Shown piece by piece: positions 25,458 through 35,100 of a DNA stretch of 64,000 nt (within the stretch, counting starts at the first letter, position 1; the number at the start of each line of letters is the position of its first letter). Source of the stretch: Polaribacter tangerinus. GTDB taxonomy: Bacteria; Bacteroidota; Bacteroidia; Flavobacteriales; Flavobacteriaceae. The stretch is from assembly GCF_038024095.1 (NCBI RefSeq), contig NZ_CP150668.1, positions 2,418,001 to 2,482,000 of the forward strand. Direction: 5' to 3'. Position numbers and translations under genes: made by a program. The notes under the pieces are model-generated. The model saw nothing but the letters and a program-made list of their open reading frames with translations. It had not been told where the DNA came from and did not search any database.

Positions 25458-27365
25458 ATGAGTAATTATCACATCAAACATTTAGAAGAATACTATCAGG
25501 TTTACAGAAAATCTGTAAGAGAGCCAGAGAATTTTTGGGAAGAAGTTGCCGAAGAACATTTTCTATGGAGAAAAAAATGGGATTCTGTTTTAGAATGGGA
25601 TTTTAAAAAACCATCAGTTAATTGGTTTAAAGGAGCAAAATTAAACATTACAGAAAACTGTATAGACCGTCATTTAACAACTCGAGGCAATAAAACGGCT
25701 ATTTTATTTGAACCTAATAATCCAGACGAGCCTTCTGAACATATTACTTATTCCGAACTTTATAAGCGTGTAAATAAGTTTGCGAATGTTTTAAAAGAAA
25801 ACGGAATTAAAAAGGGAGATAGAGTTTGTATTTACGTACCTATGATTCCTGAATTAGCCATAGCAACTTTAGCTTGTGCTCGAATTGGAGCCATACATTC
25901 TGTGGTTTTTGCAGGGTTTTCTGCCACAGCATTAGCAACCAGAATTAACGATTCAGATTGTAAAATGGTTATTACTTCCGATGGTTCTTTTAGAGGTTCG
26001 AAAGCAATAGATTTAAAAGGAATTGTAGATGAAGCATTAGATAGTTGTCCTAATGTAACCACCGTACTCGTAGCAAAAAGAACAGGTGCCGAGGTGTTTA
26101 TGAAAGAAGGTAGAGATGTGTGGTTACAACCACTTTTAGATAATGCATCAAACGAATGCCCAGCAGAAATAATGGATGCAGAAGATCCGTTGTTTATTTT
26201 GTATACATCTGGCTCAACTGGCAAACCAAAAGGAATGGTTCACACCACTGGTGGCTACATGGTCTATACCGCTTATACATTTAAAAATGCGTTTCAATAT
26301 ACCGAGAATGATGTATATTGGTGTACGGCAGATATTGGTTGGATAACAGGACATTCTTACATTGTTTACGGACCATTAGCAAACGGCGCAACTACAGTTT
26401 TATTCGAAGGAGTTCCTAGTTATCCAGATTTTGGACGTTTTTGGCAAATTGTAGAAAAGCACAAAATCAATCAATTTTATACAGCGCCAACTGCCATTAG
26501 AGCATTAGCAAAACAAGGAACAGAGTTGGTAGACAAATATGATTTGTCTTCTTTAAAAGTATTAGGTTCTGTTGGAGAGCCCATAAATGAAGAAGCGTGG
26601 CATTGGTATAATGATACTATTGGTAAAAATAAAAGTCCGATTATAGATACTTGGTGGCAAACAGAAACTGGCGGAATGATGATTACGCCGATTCCTTTTG
26701 TAACTCCCACAAAGCCTACTTACGCTACTTTGCCGTTTATTGGCGTACAGCCTTGTTTGATGGATGAAGAAGGTAACGAGTTAAAAGGAAATCAGGTAAG
26801 TGGTAGATTGTGTATTAAATTTCCATGGCCAAGTATGGCAAGAACCATTTGGGGAAATCATCAGCGTTATAAGGAAACTTATTTTTCTGCTTATGAAAAT
26901 AAATATTTTACTGGAGATGGCGCGCTTCGAGATGAAGTGGGTTATTACAGAATAACGGGTAGAGTAGATGATGTAATTATTGTATCTGGTCATAACTTAG
27001 GTACGGCACCAATTGAAGATGCTATAAATGAACATCCAGCAGTTTCAGAAAGTGCTATTGTTGGTTTTCCGCATGATATAAAAGGAAGTGCATTGTACGG
27101 TTATATTACCTTAAAAGGGGTAGGAGAAAGTAGAAATCACGATAATTTGAAGAAAGAAATTAATCAATTAATTTCAGACAGAATAGGCCCGATAGCGAAG
27201 CTAGATAAAATTCAGTTTTCAGAAGGCTTACCAAAAACACGTTCTGGTAAAATTATGAGAAGAATTCTACGAAAAATTGCCTCTAATGAGATTGATAATT
27301 TGGGTGATGTTTCTACATTATTAAATCCCGAATGTGTGCAAAAAATTATAGATAATAGATTGTAG
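25458..27365 (+). CDS. acs: Acetyl-CoA synthetase
   Basis: A 635-residue AMP-forming ligase that makes acetyl-CoA from acetate, ATP and CoA. Motifs seen: FLYTSGSTGKPKG-type loop (ILYTSGSTGKPKGMVHTTGGY), DTWWQTETGG, YFTGDGALRDE, GRVDDVIIVSGHNLGTAPIEDA, and PKTRSGKIMRR with K598. The last lysine is the conserved site controlled by acetylation in Acs enzymes. It completes the acetate cluster: entry through the porin, symport, sensing and activation. The length matches the family. Confidence 0.97.
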   Translation: MSNYHIKHLEEYYQVYRKSVREPENFWEEVAEEHFLWRKKWDSVLEWDFKKPSVNWFKGAKLNITENCIDRHLTTRGNKTAILFEPNNPDEPSEHITYSELYKRVNKFANVLKENGIKKGDRVCIYVPMIPELAIATLACARIGAIHSVVFAGFSATALATRINDSDCKMVITSDGSFRGSKAIDLKGIVDEALDSCPNVTTVLVAKRTGAEVFMKEGRDVWLQPLLDNASNECPAEIMDAEDPLFILYTSGSTGKPKGMVHTTGGYMVYTAYTFKNAFQYTENDVYWCTADIGWITGHSYIVYGPLANGATTVLFEGVPSYPDFGRFWQIVEKHKINQFYTAPTAIRALAKQGTELVDKYDLSSLKVLGSVGEPINEEAWHWYNDTIGKNKSPIIDTWWQTETGGMMITPIPFVTPTKPTYATLPFIGVQPCLMDEEGNELKGNQVSGRLCIKFPWPSMARTIWGNHQRYKETYFSAYENKYFTGDGALRDEVGYYRITGRVDDVIIVSGHNLGTAPIEDAINEHPAVSESAIVGFPHDIKGSALYGYITLKGVGESRNHDNLKKEINQLISDRIGPIAKLDKIQFSEGLPKTRSGKIMRRILRKIASNEIDNLGDVSTLLNPECVQKIIDNRL

Positions 27366-27393
27366 TTTTAGTAATTTTAGGTAACAAGTTTGT

Positions 27394-27401
27394 TAGTTTT
27401 G
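27394..27401 (+). promoter_or_regulatory. -7 element before DUF6503 lipoprotein
   Basis: TAGTTTTG matches TAnnTTTG and lies 37 bases before the ATG at 27438. Confidence 0.45.
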
Positions 27402-27437
27402 TAGTAAGTTGCCGACTTAAAACTCAAATTATTTTAA

Positions 27438-28205
27438 ATGATGAAAAAAACACTAGTTATAATTTGTGTAATTTTTTTAGCTTCTTGTAAGAAAGAAGTA
27501 AAATCTACCCATACTTCTAAGAGCAGTATAACTGAAGAAAAAGTAGCATATCCATCAGAAATTTCCAGAATTTTCGATGCTCATGGTCGTTTATCATCAT
27601 GGAAAAAATTACACACTTTATCCTTTAATAAAGGTGAAGAGGTACATACGGTAGATTTAAAATCGCGAAAGACAGTAATAAATACCCCTAAATATTCCTT
27701 AGGTTTTAATGGAAAAGATGTTTGGTTGCATGAGACAGAAAATAATTCTTTTAAAAGCAATAAAGATTTTTACTATAACTTGTATTTTTACTTTTATGCA
27801 ATGCCATTTGTGTTAGCAGATGATGGTATTACCTATGAAAAAGTAGATGATTTAGTTTTTGAGGGCAACCATTATCCTGGGTTTAAAATTTCGTATGCCT
27901 TAAATGTTGGTACATCGCCAGATGATAATTATATTGTATATTATAATCCAAAGACACACCAAATGGAATGGTTGGCATACACTGTAACTTTTAACTCTAA
28001 AAAGAAAAGTGATGATTATCATTTAATAAAGTATGATGTTTGGGAAAATGTAGACGGTATACTGTTACCTAAAGAGATTGTTTGGTTTACTACAAATGCC
28101 AAAGGAAATCCTATAAAACCCTCAAAAAAACCTGTAAAGTTTTCTTTACCACTAATTAGCACAGAAAAATTAGATGCAGCTTTTTTTGAAAAGCCGGTAA
28201 AGTAA
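27438..28205 (+). CDS. DUF6503-like lipoprotein
   Basis: A 255-residue protein with a lipoprotein signal ending in IFLASC (acylated Cys17). A beta-rich domain follows (SRIFDAHGRLSSWKKLHTLSF, KYSLGFNGKDVWL, GFKISYALNVG, YYNPKTHQMEWLAYTV). It resembles the DUF6503 family of flavobacterial envelope proteins, whose fold recalls LolA/LppX lipoprotein-carrier barrels. No partner is evident. Its stop is 5 bases from the stop of the convergent NUDIX gene. Confidence 0.75.
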   Translation: MMKKTLVIICVIFLASCKKEVKSTHTSKSSITEEKVAYPSEISRIFDAHGRLSSWKKLHTLSFNKGEEVHTVDLKSRKTVINTPKYSLGFNGKDVWLHETENNSFKSNKDFYYNLYFYFYAMPFVLADDGITYEKVDDLVFEGNHYPGFKISYALNVGTSPDDNYIVYYNPKTHQMEWLAYTVTFNSKKKSDDYHLIKYDVWENVDGILLPKEIVWFTTNAKGNPIKPSKKPVKFSLPLISTEKLDAAFFEKPVK

Positions 28206-28210
28206 ATAAA

Positions 28211-28759
28211 TTATAGTTTGTTTAAGTGCTTAATAATCTTATCATAAACAGAAACATAATAATCATGAAACCTCGGAAGCAGAACGTTTTCGAGGTTTTT
28301 TGTTTCTTTTAAAACGTTTAAATCAAATAACTGCAAACCAGCAACTTCTTCAGGTTGCATTACTAATTTATTTATAGGTACCTTTAATTCGGCAATAAAA
28401 ATATGATGGTGTTCATTGTCTATGATTCCGTTTTTATGAGAAACCTGGTGAATTCTAGTGCCAATTTTAATCAGTTCTTCTTCTTCTAACTTAAGTCCAA
28501 TTTCTTCAAATATTTCTCTTTTTGCTGCATTAAATTGGTTTTCTCCAGCTAAAATGTGTCCAGCAACAGAGATATCCCAAATTCCGGGAAAAACTTTTTT
28601 GGTGATAGCTCTTTGTTGAAGAAGAATTTTTTCATCAGAAGTAAAAAGCCAAATATGAACTGTAGCGTGAAACCAACCGTGTTTATGCGCTTCAGATTTC
28701 AGAGCTGTTTTACCTGTTGGCTTTCCTTCAGCAGTTAAAATATCTATGAGTTCATCCAT
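28211..28759 (-). CDS. NUDIX hydrolase (IDI/YfcD-like)
   Basis: A protein of about 182 residues. The Nudix box is complete: G-x5-E-x7-REIFEEIGL, within AGHILAGENQFNAAK followed by REIFEEIGL. The start MDELIDILTAEGKPTGKTALKSEAH and HATVHIWLF are typical of YfcD/isopentenyl-diphosphate-isomerase-like members. The first ATG in frame (28798) would add a hydrophobic 13-residue extension not expected for a cytosolic enzyme, so I chose 28759. The substrate is unknown; it is likely a nucleotide- or diphosphate-containing metabolite. Confidence 0.88.
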   Translation of the reverse strand: MDELIDILTAEGKPTGKTALKSEAHKHGWFHATVHIWLFTSDEKILLQQRAITKKVFPGIWDISVAGHILAGENQFNAAKREIFEEIGLKLEEEELIKIGTRIHQVSHKNGIIDNEHHHIFIAELKVPINKLVMQPEEVAGLQLFDLNVLKETKNLENVLLPRFHDYYVSVYDKIIKHLNKL

Positions 28760-28826
28760 AAAAAAGAATATTTGTTTTTTTAACAAATTGTATATCAAAC
28801 TTTTAAAGTGTGAATTTAATTTAGTA

Positions 28827-29345
28827 TCAAAACTTGGTTTTTGGGTTATTAATATTTGTCATACTAAACTGATCCTTTTTTGAAAAATAGTCTGTGATTC
28901 TTTTTAGCTTGTTTTTTTCTTTCTCGTTTCTAATAAGTATTTCTAATTGATATTTTTTACCATTCTTAGAAGTAATTTTTAGGTAATTTTTATTGCCGTA
29001 AATAGAATGAGTTTTCCAGCTACCATAATCTGAATATTTTAAATAGATATGATCTAATTCATCAACAGTAATAGTTACAGTTTCCTTTGAAGATATAGTA
29101 ATCTGTTTTTCGTTAATTTTTAACATGCCAATAACCTTAGGCTTTATAAATGATACCTCAAAAAGAAAATAAGCACTCAATAAAATTACTATAAGACTAA
29201 TTATTTTAAGAGTTAGTATTTGGTTTTCTGATGGAATAAACAATAAATAAAAACAAGAGGCAATATAAAACAATCCAAAAGGAATTGAGTACTTGCTTTT
29301 GTAGGATTTGGTGTTAACTATATCTGTTTTAAAATCCGTTATCAT
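28827..29345 (-). CDS. Membrane protein with two helices, unknown
   Basis: A 172-residue protein. Two adjacent hydrophobic helices (about residues 22-60: IPFGLFYIASCFYLLFIP and ILTLKIISLIVILLSAYFLF) are followed by a cytosolic beta-rich region (GMLKINEKQITISSKETVTITVDELDHIYLKY, YLKITSKNGKKYQLEILI). This order resembles bacterial membrane-anchored PH-like (bPH) proteins. No functional motif is visible. Confidence 0.6.
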   Translation of the reverse strand: MITDFKTDIVNTKSYKSKYSIPFGLFYIASCFYLLFIPSENQILTLKIISLIVILLSAYFLFEVSFIKPKVIGMLKINEKQITISSKETVTITVDELDHIYLKYSDYGSWKTHSIYGNKNYLKITSKNGKKYQLEILIRNEKEKNKLKRITDYFSKKDQFSMTNINNPKTKF

Positions 29346-29434
29346 ATTTAATCAAATCTAAAAAAGTTATTGTAAAAGTTTACAGTAATAGATTATTTTT
29401 AAAAGGAAGACCTTATTTTCTTTTGTTTAAGTAA

Positions 29435-29466
29435 AACCCTTCAGGTTTTTAAAAATCTGAAGGGTT
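29435..29466. repeat. Long perfect hairpin, REP-like or terminator
   Basis: AACCCTTCAG pairs with CTGAAGGGTT, and the loop region can extend the stem (GTTTTTAAAAAT). It is much stronger than needed and lacks a clear T-run on either side. It lies 87 bases past the M42 peptidase stop on the minus strand. Similar CTTTCAGGTTTT palindromes recur in flavobacterial intergenic regions as I recall, so it may be an interspersed repeat. Confidence 0.6.
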
Positions 29467-29552
29467 CGAAATTTAACTATTATTTATCTCTTCGTTTAAG
29501 TTTTATTACAACCAAAAAAATAAGATGTTTTTAAGACTAACTTCGCAATAGC

Positions 29553-30641
29553 TTATTCAAAATAAGAAAATGAGTCTCCGTTTTTAATTTGTAGCAAAGT
29601 TTCATAAATCATTTTTATTACATTTTCTACATCTTCTCTATGAACCATTTCTACAGTTGTGTGCATGTAGCGTAGTGGTAAAGAAATTAATGCAGAAGCT
29701 ACGCCACCATTACTGTAAGCAAAGGCATCTGTATCTGTACCAGTGGCTCTTGATAATGCCGATCTTTGAAAAGGAATGTTTTTAGCTTCGGCAGTTTCTG
29801 TAATTAAATCACGTAATTTTTGTTGAACAGCTGGTGCATAAGCTATAACTGGTCCTTTACCCATTTCTAAATGCCCAGCAGATTTTTTATCAATCATTGG
29901 TGTTGTAGTATCGTGAGTTACATCGGTAACTATGGCAACATTTGGTTTTATGGTTTGCGTTATCATTTCTGCACCTCTTAAACCAATTTCTTCTTGTACA
30001 GAGTTTGTAATATATAGCCCAAAAGGAATTTCCTTTTTATTCTCTTTTAACAATCTGGCAACTTCTGCAATCATAAAACCTCCCATTCTATTATCTAAAG
30101 CTCTACAAACAAACTTGTTGCCGTTTAAAACATGAAACTCATCTGGGTAAGTAATAACACAACCAACATGTACTCCCAGATTTTCTACTTCTTCTTTAGT
30201 AGCACAACCGGTGTCTATAAAAATATTATCTGGCTTTGGCGGTTCTTCTTTAGACTTGTCTCTTGTATGAATTGCTGGCCATCCAAAAACGCCCTTAACA
30301 ATTCCTTTTTTAGTGTGTATATTCACTACTTTACTTGGTGCAATTTGATGGTCGGAACCACCATTTCTAATCACATAAATAAGTCCATTATCTGAAATGT
30401 AATTTACATACCAAGATATTTCATCTGCATGCCCTTCTATTACAACTTTATATTTTGCATCTGGGTTTATAACACCAACAGCTGTACCATAAGTATCTGT
30501 TATAAAGGTGTCTACATATGGTTTTAGGTAGTCCATCCAAATTTTTTGACCTTCCCATTCGTAACCAGTAGGAGCCGCATTATTTAAGTATTTTGCTAAA
30601 AAATCTAACGATTTGTTATTTAAGATTGATTTTCCTGTCAT
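29553..30641 (-). CDS. M42 family metallopeptidase (glutamyl/deblocking aminopeptidase type)
   Basis: A 362-residue cytosolic enzyme with the two-metal centre of M42/M20-like peptidases: VVIEGHADEISW (His ligand and Asp), FVCRALDNRMGGF (bridging Asp), SVQEEIGLRGA (catalytic Glu pair) and IVTDVTHDT. The N-terminal APTGYEWEGQ motif is typical of M42. Members usually form dodecameric tetrahedral particles that trim short peptides. The gene is apparently monocistronic. Confidence 0.93.
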   Translation of the reverse strand: MTGKSILNNKSLDFLAKYLNNAAPTGYEWEGQKIWMDYLKPYVDTFITDTYGTAVGVINPDAKYKVVIEGHADEISWYVNYISDNGLIYVIRNGGSDHQIAPSKVVNIHTKKGIVKGVFGWPAIHTRDKSKEEPPKPDNIFIDTGCATKEEVENLGVHVGCVITYPDEFHVLNGNKFVCRALDNRMGGFMIAEVARLLKENKKEIPFGLYITNSVQEEIGLRGAEMITQTIKPNVAIVTDVTHDTTTPMIDKKSAGHLEMGKGPVIAYAPAVQQKLRDLITETAEAKNIPFQRSALSRATGTDTDAFAYSNGGVASALISLPLRYMHTTVEMVHREDVENVIKMIYETLLQIKNGDSFSYFE

Positions 30642-30768
30642 TATTTATATATTTATAAAAATTATATTTTTATTGATTTCTGTAAAAATAAAACGAATTT
30701 TTAGGAATTTAACTAAAATAATCATAAAAATAACTTCTTTAGAAGTTTGTAACTTTAAAAAGAAAAAG

Positions 30769-31185
30769 TTGAAAAACAATAGGCTATTTATAACGACAGT
30801 ATTTATTTTTTTTGTTTTTATTGGCTGCAATGAAAAAGAAACAATTGTAGCTAATAATTTTCCAACGTTCAAAATTGGTCAAGAAGGGATGGAAGAAGTT
30901 TTTAAAGAAAAATTCGATTACGAAAAATTATCAATCGGATTTTCTACTAAAAAAGGAATGATTGGCAATGCAGAGAAAAGGGTTCGTTTAACATTTAAAA
31001 AGCAAGATATTTTTTCTGTATCAGATAGCCTTTTAATTGTTTATTCTGAGTTTATAAAAAACCACGTACATGAGCAGTTATTAAACAAGAGCAATTATGA
31101 TGTTTTAATAATAAGATTTGAGCAAAGTACTGTTTTTGGTAATCTTACAAAATCATCATCCATTCAAATAAAAGAAACATTATAA
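30769..31185 (+). CDS. Small lipoprotein, unknown
   Basis: About 138 residues from a TTG start: basic n-region KNNRLF, hydrophobic FITTVFIFFVFIG and lipobox Cys. The soluble part (FPTFKIGQEGMEEVFKEKFDYEKLS, KRVRLTFKKQDIFSVSDSLLIVYSEFI) has no known motif. A longer frame from ATG 30613 overlaps the M42 gene start and adds an implausible 52-residue region, so I prefer TTG 30769. A small AACTTCT/AGAAGTT hairpin lies at 30732-30747. It ends 15 bases before the ABC ATPase and may be part of that operon. Confidence 0.6.
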   Translation: MKNNRLFITTVFIFFVFIGCNEKETIVANNFPTFKIGQEGMEEVFKEKFDYEKLSIGFSTKKGMIGNAEKRVRLTFKKQDIFSVSDSLLIVYSEFIKNHVHEQLLNKSNYDVLIIRFEQSTVFGNLTKSSSIQIKETL

Positions 31186-31200
31186 TAATAAACAATATAG

Positions 31201-32088
31201 ATGAAATTAGTGATTAAAAATTTAACAAAAACCTATAAAAACGGTGTTAAGGCTATTGATAATTTGAGTATTGAAATAGGAACAGGAATGTTTGGGTTGT
31301 TGGGGCCAAATGGCGCAGGAAAATCGTCTTTAATGAGAACCATTGCTACATTACAAGAGCCAGATTCGGGAGAAATTTCTTTCGGAGACATAGATGTATT
31401 AAATGACAATATGTCTTTACGAAAAGTACTAGGTTATTTACCACAATCATTTGGTGTTTACCCTAAAATGTCTGCACAAGAGTTATTGGTCTATTTTGCT
31501 ACTTTAAAAGGTGTTAGCTCAAAAAAAGAACAAGAGGCTATTGTAAGAGAAGTGTTAGAAATTACTAATTTATATGATGTTAGGCATAAAAATGTAGCCG
31601 GTTATTCGGGAGGTATGAAACAACGATTTGGGATTGCGCAGTTGTTATTAAATAATCCTAAATTAATTATTGTAGATGAGCCAACAGCTGGTTTAGACCC
31701 AGCAGAAAGGCATCGTTTTTTAAATGTCTTAAGAGAGGTTGGTGCCAATTGTACTGTTATATTTTCGACACATATTGTAGAAGATGTTAAGGAACTATGT
31801 AATGATATGGCTATTTTAAATGGAGGTAAAATTTTAAAACATACAACACCTTTAGAAGCAGCAAAAGAATTAGAGGGTACTATTTGGTCTAAAAAAATAG
31901 ACAAAGAAATGTTAGACAAACATTTGCAAGATTATACTGTTTTGTCTAGAAGTTTTAATCAAGATAATACGCTAAATATTCGAGTATATGCCACAGAGAA
32001 ACCTTCGGATGACTTTATTGGTGTTGCACCTCAATTAGACGATGTTTACTTTATTGCCCTAAGAAAAGATGATCCTGTGCTAGCCTAA
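31201..32088 (+). CDS. ABC transporter ATP-binding protein
   Basis: A 295-residue ATPase with Walker A GPNGAGKSSL, Q-loop YLPQSFGVYPKMSAQELL, signature YSGGMKQRFGIA, Walker B LIIVDEPTAGLDP and switch His in STHIVEDV. The C-terminal 70 residues are an extra regulatory-type tail. It lies 61 bases before a permease fused to an M1 peptidase, and is very likely its energising subunit. The substrate is unknown; ATPases of this type often serve ABC-2 exporters. Confidence 0.93.
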   Translation: MKLVIKNLTKTYKNGVKAIDNLSIEIGTGMFGLLGPNGAGKSSLMRTIATLQEPDSGEISFGDIDVLNDNMSLRKVLGYLPQSFGVYPKMSAQELLVYFATLKGVSSKKEQEAIVREVLEITNLYDVRHKNVAGYSGGMKQRFGIAQLLLNNPKLIIVDEPTAGLDPAERHRFLNVLREVGANCTVIFSTHIVEDVKELCNDMAILNGGKILKHTTPLEAAKELEGTIWSKKIDKEMLDKHLQDYTVLSRSFNQDNTLNIRVYATEKPSDDFIGVAPQLDDVYFIALRKDDPVLA

Positions 32089-32149
32089 TTCTTTTCTTTT
32101 AAAAGAGTTATGCTATCACGAACATTTAACAACACAAAACAGACAATTA

Positions 32150-35100
32150 ATGTTTTTAACAATATTTAAACAAGAGTTAAAATATTGGTTTTACAAACCA
32201 GCATTTTACATTTATACAGCTATATTTTTATTATTAGCATTTTTTTTAGCAGCCACTTCTGCAGGTATTTGGGACGGAATTACAGGAACAACTGGCTCAT
32301 CAAGAATTGTAAATTCTCCCACAGGTGTTTCTGGATTGTTTGGCGCACTTACTATTTTTATTTTCTTCTTATTTCCTTCTATCATTGGTGTTTCAATTTA
32401 CAGAGATTTTAAAAGTGAAATGCATACAATTTTATTTTCATACCCTTTTACAAAAGCAAATTACCTTTTTGCGAAGTTTTTTAGTGCAATTTTTGTGGTA
32501 ACAATTATAGTTCTTGCTATTGCTTTGGGAATGATTATTGGCTTTCGATTTCCTGGCACTAACGCCGAAATTGTAGGAGATTTTAATGGCCTCACTTATT
32601 TACAAACCTATTTATTTTTTATTTTACCTAACGTATTGTTTTTTGGAGCAGTAGTGTTTGCTATTGTTACTTTTTCGAGAAACATTGCTGCAGGCTTTAT
32701 AACTGTTATTATACTAATGTTTGCACAAGGAGTTGTAAGCAGTGTTTTTTCTGATCCGGAACAAGCAGTAATTTTAGCATATTTAGATCCTTTTGGAGAT
32801 GCAGCAGTATCTTATTACACAAAATATTGGACAGTTTCAGAACAAAACGAGTTGCAAATTCCAATAAAAGAACTGATAATTTACAACAGATTATTGTGGT
32901 TGCTAATTTCTTCTGTAATATTCGGATTTGTTTACAAATATTTTAAATTTAGTCAGAATGCTATTTCAATATCTTTTAGAAAATCAAAAGGAGCAAGGGT
33001 TACCAAAAGTAACTTTAATGGCATTACTAAAATAGACTTGCCAAAAGTAACTCATAATTATACTTTTAAAAGTCAATTAAAGGCAATGTGGCACCTTTCT
33101 AAAGTAGATTTTAAGTTTATTTTTAAAAGTATGCCTTTTATTTCAATTTTGGTAGTAGGTATTTTACTATTGATAGGTTCTTTGTTTACAGTGGGTGAAA
33201 TTTTTGGTACAAAAACACTACCAGTTACTTGGCAAATGCTTGCTGGTGGAAACGTTTTTAGTTCATTAATAATAAATCTATGTACTTTTTTATATGCAGG
33301 TGTTTTGGTGCAAAGAGCCTCTACAGCCAAAATGAGCCATTTAATAGATAGTGCACCAATACCAAATTGGGTATTGCTTTTTTCGAAGCTAATTGCGCTT
33401 GTTAAAATGCAGTTTGTATTATTGGCTGTTATTTTTGTTTCTGGTATTTTATATCAAACGTATAATGGTTACTATAACTTCGAAATTTGGCATTACTTAC
33501 AAGAACTATATTTGTTAGATTTTTTAAATTATTTAGTTTGGGCCTTTTTAGCAATTTTTATTCAAACGTTGGTTAAAAATCAATATTTAGGACTGTTTAT
33601 TTTATTAATAATCGCTGTGGGTACGCCTTTTCTCTCATTAATTGGTATCGAACAGTTTATTTTTAAGTACAATGCCGGACCTGGTTTTAGTTATTCGGAT
33701 ATGAACGGTTATGGAGCCGCTTTACAGCCCTATTTATTATATAAAACATATTGGATATTAGCTGGTATTTTATTGTTAATAGCAAGTGTTTTATTTTGGA
33801 AACGAGGGGTTTCGAGTTCTTTTGCAGAAAGAATTTATACCGCCAAAATACGTTTTACTAATTTTTATAAAGTAAGTTTTCTTATAGTTTTTATTGCTTT
33901 TGTTTCTTTAGGATTTACCATTTACGGAGAAACAAAGTCCAAAAGTAAAAATAGTGCTGCCAAACAAGCAGAACTAGATGCTGTAAAATGGGAAAAAACT
34001 TATAAAAAGTTTGAAACCTACCAACAACCAAGAGTAGTTGCAGTAAGTGCAAATATGGATATTTACCCTAAAACGAGAACCTTTAAAGCAAGTGCTGTTT
34101 TTACATTAATCAATAAAACCAATGTACCAATCGATAGTGTTTTCTTAAATCATAATTCTTTAGAAAGTACCTTTAAGTTTAACAAACCAAATACATTGGT
34201 ATTAGAGGATACTGTTTTTCATTTTGATATTTATCATTTTAAAAATAAAATTCAACCAGGTGATACTGTAACGTTACATGTTTCTGTAAAAAACAAAAAA
34301 AGTAAAACTTTTGTTACTGGTTCTGTTATTAATGAGAATGGAACATTTATTAACAATTTTACAATTTTTCCTAGTCTAGGGTATTCTTCTGCCGGAGAAT
34401 TAAGAGATAATCAGACAAGAAAAAAGTATGATTTACCAGAAAACAATTTAAAACCTTTACCCACAGATTCTTTGGCATTAGGAAATACCTATATTTCTAG
34501 AGATTCCGATTGGATAGATTTTGAAGCAACTGTTTCTACATCAAAAGATCAAATAGCCATTGCGCCAGGATATCTACAAAAAGAATGGATAGAAGGAGAT
34601 AGGAAGTATTTTCATTATAAAATGGATAGTAAAATATTAAATTTTTATGCTTTTAATTCTGCGAAATATCAAGTAAAAAAAGATACTTGGAAAGGTGTAG
34701 CCTTAGAAATTTATTACCACAAGCCTCATGTTTTTAATTTAGAACGAATGTTTAAAGGTATCAAAGCATCGTTGGCATATAATTCAGAAAATTTTAGTCC
34801 TTATCAACATAAACAAGTAAGAATTATAGAATTTCCAAGAACAAAAGGTACTTTTGCACAATCGTTCCCTAATACTATTCCGTTCTCTGAAGGTCTTGGT
34901 TTTATTGCAGATGTAGATGAAGATGATGATAGTGGTGTAGACTATCCTTTTGCAATTACAGTGCATGAACTGGCTCATCAGTGGTGGGCGCATCAGGTAA
35001 TTGGTGCAGATGTTTTAGGAGCCACAATGCTATCTGAAAGTATTTCTGAGTATGTTGCGCTAAAAGTTTTAGAAAAAGAGCATGGTAAAGAAAAAATGCG

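Noticed and set aside
30613..30768. Upstream extension of the small lipoprotein
   Set aside because: It overlaps the start of the M42 gene and would place 52 odd residues before the lipoprotein signal.
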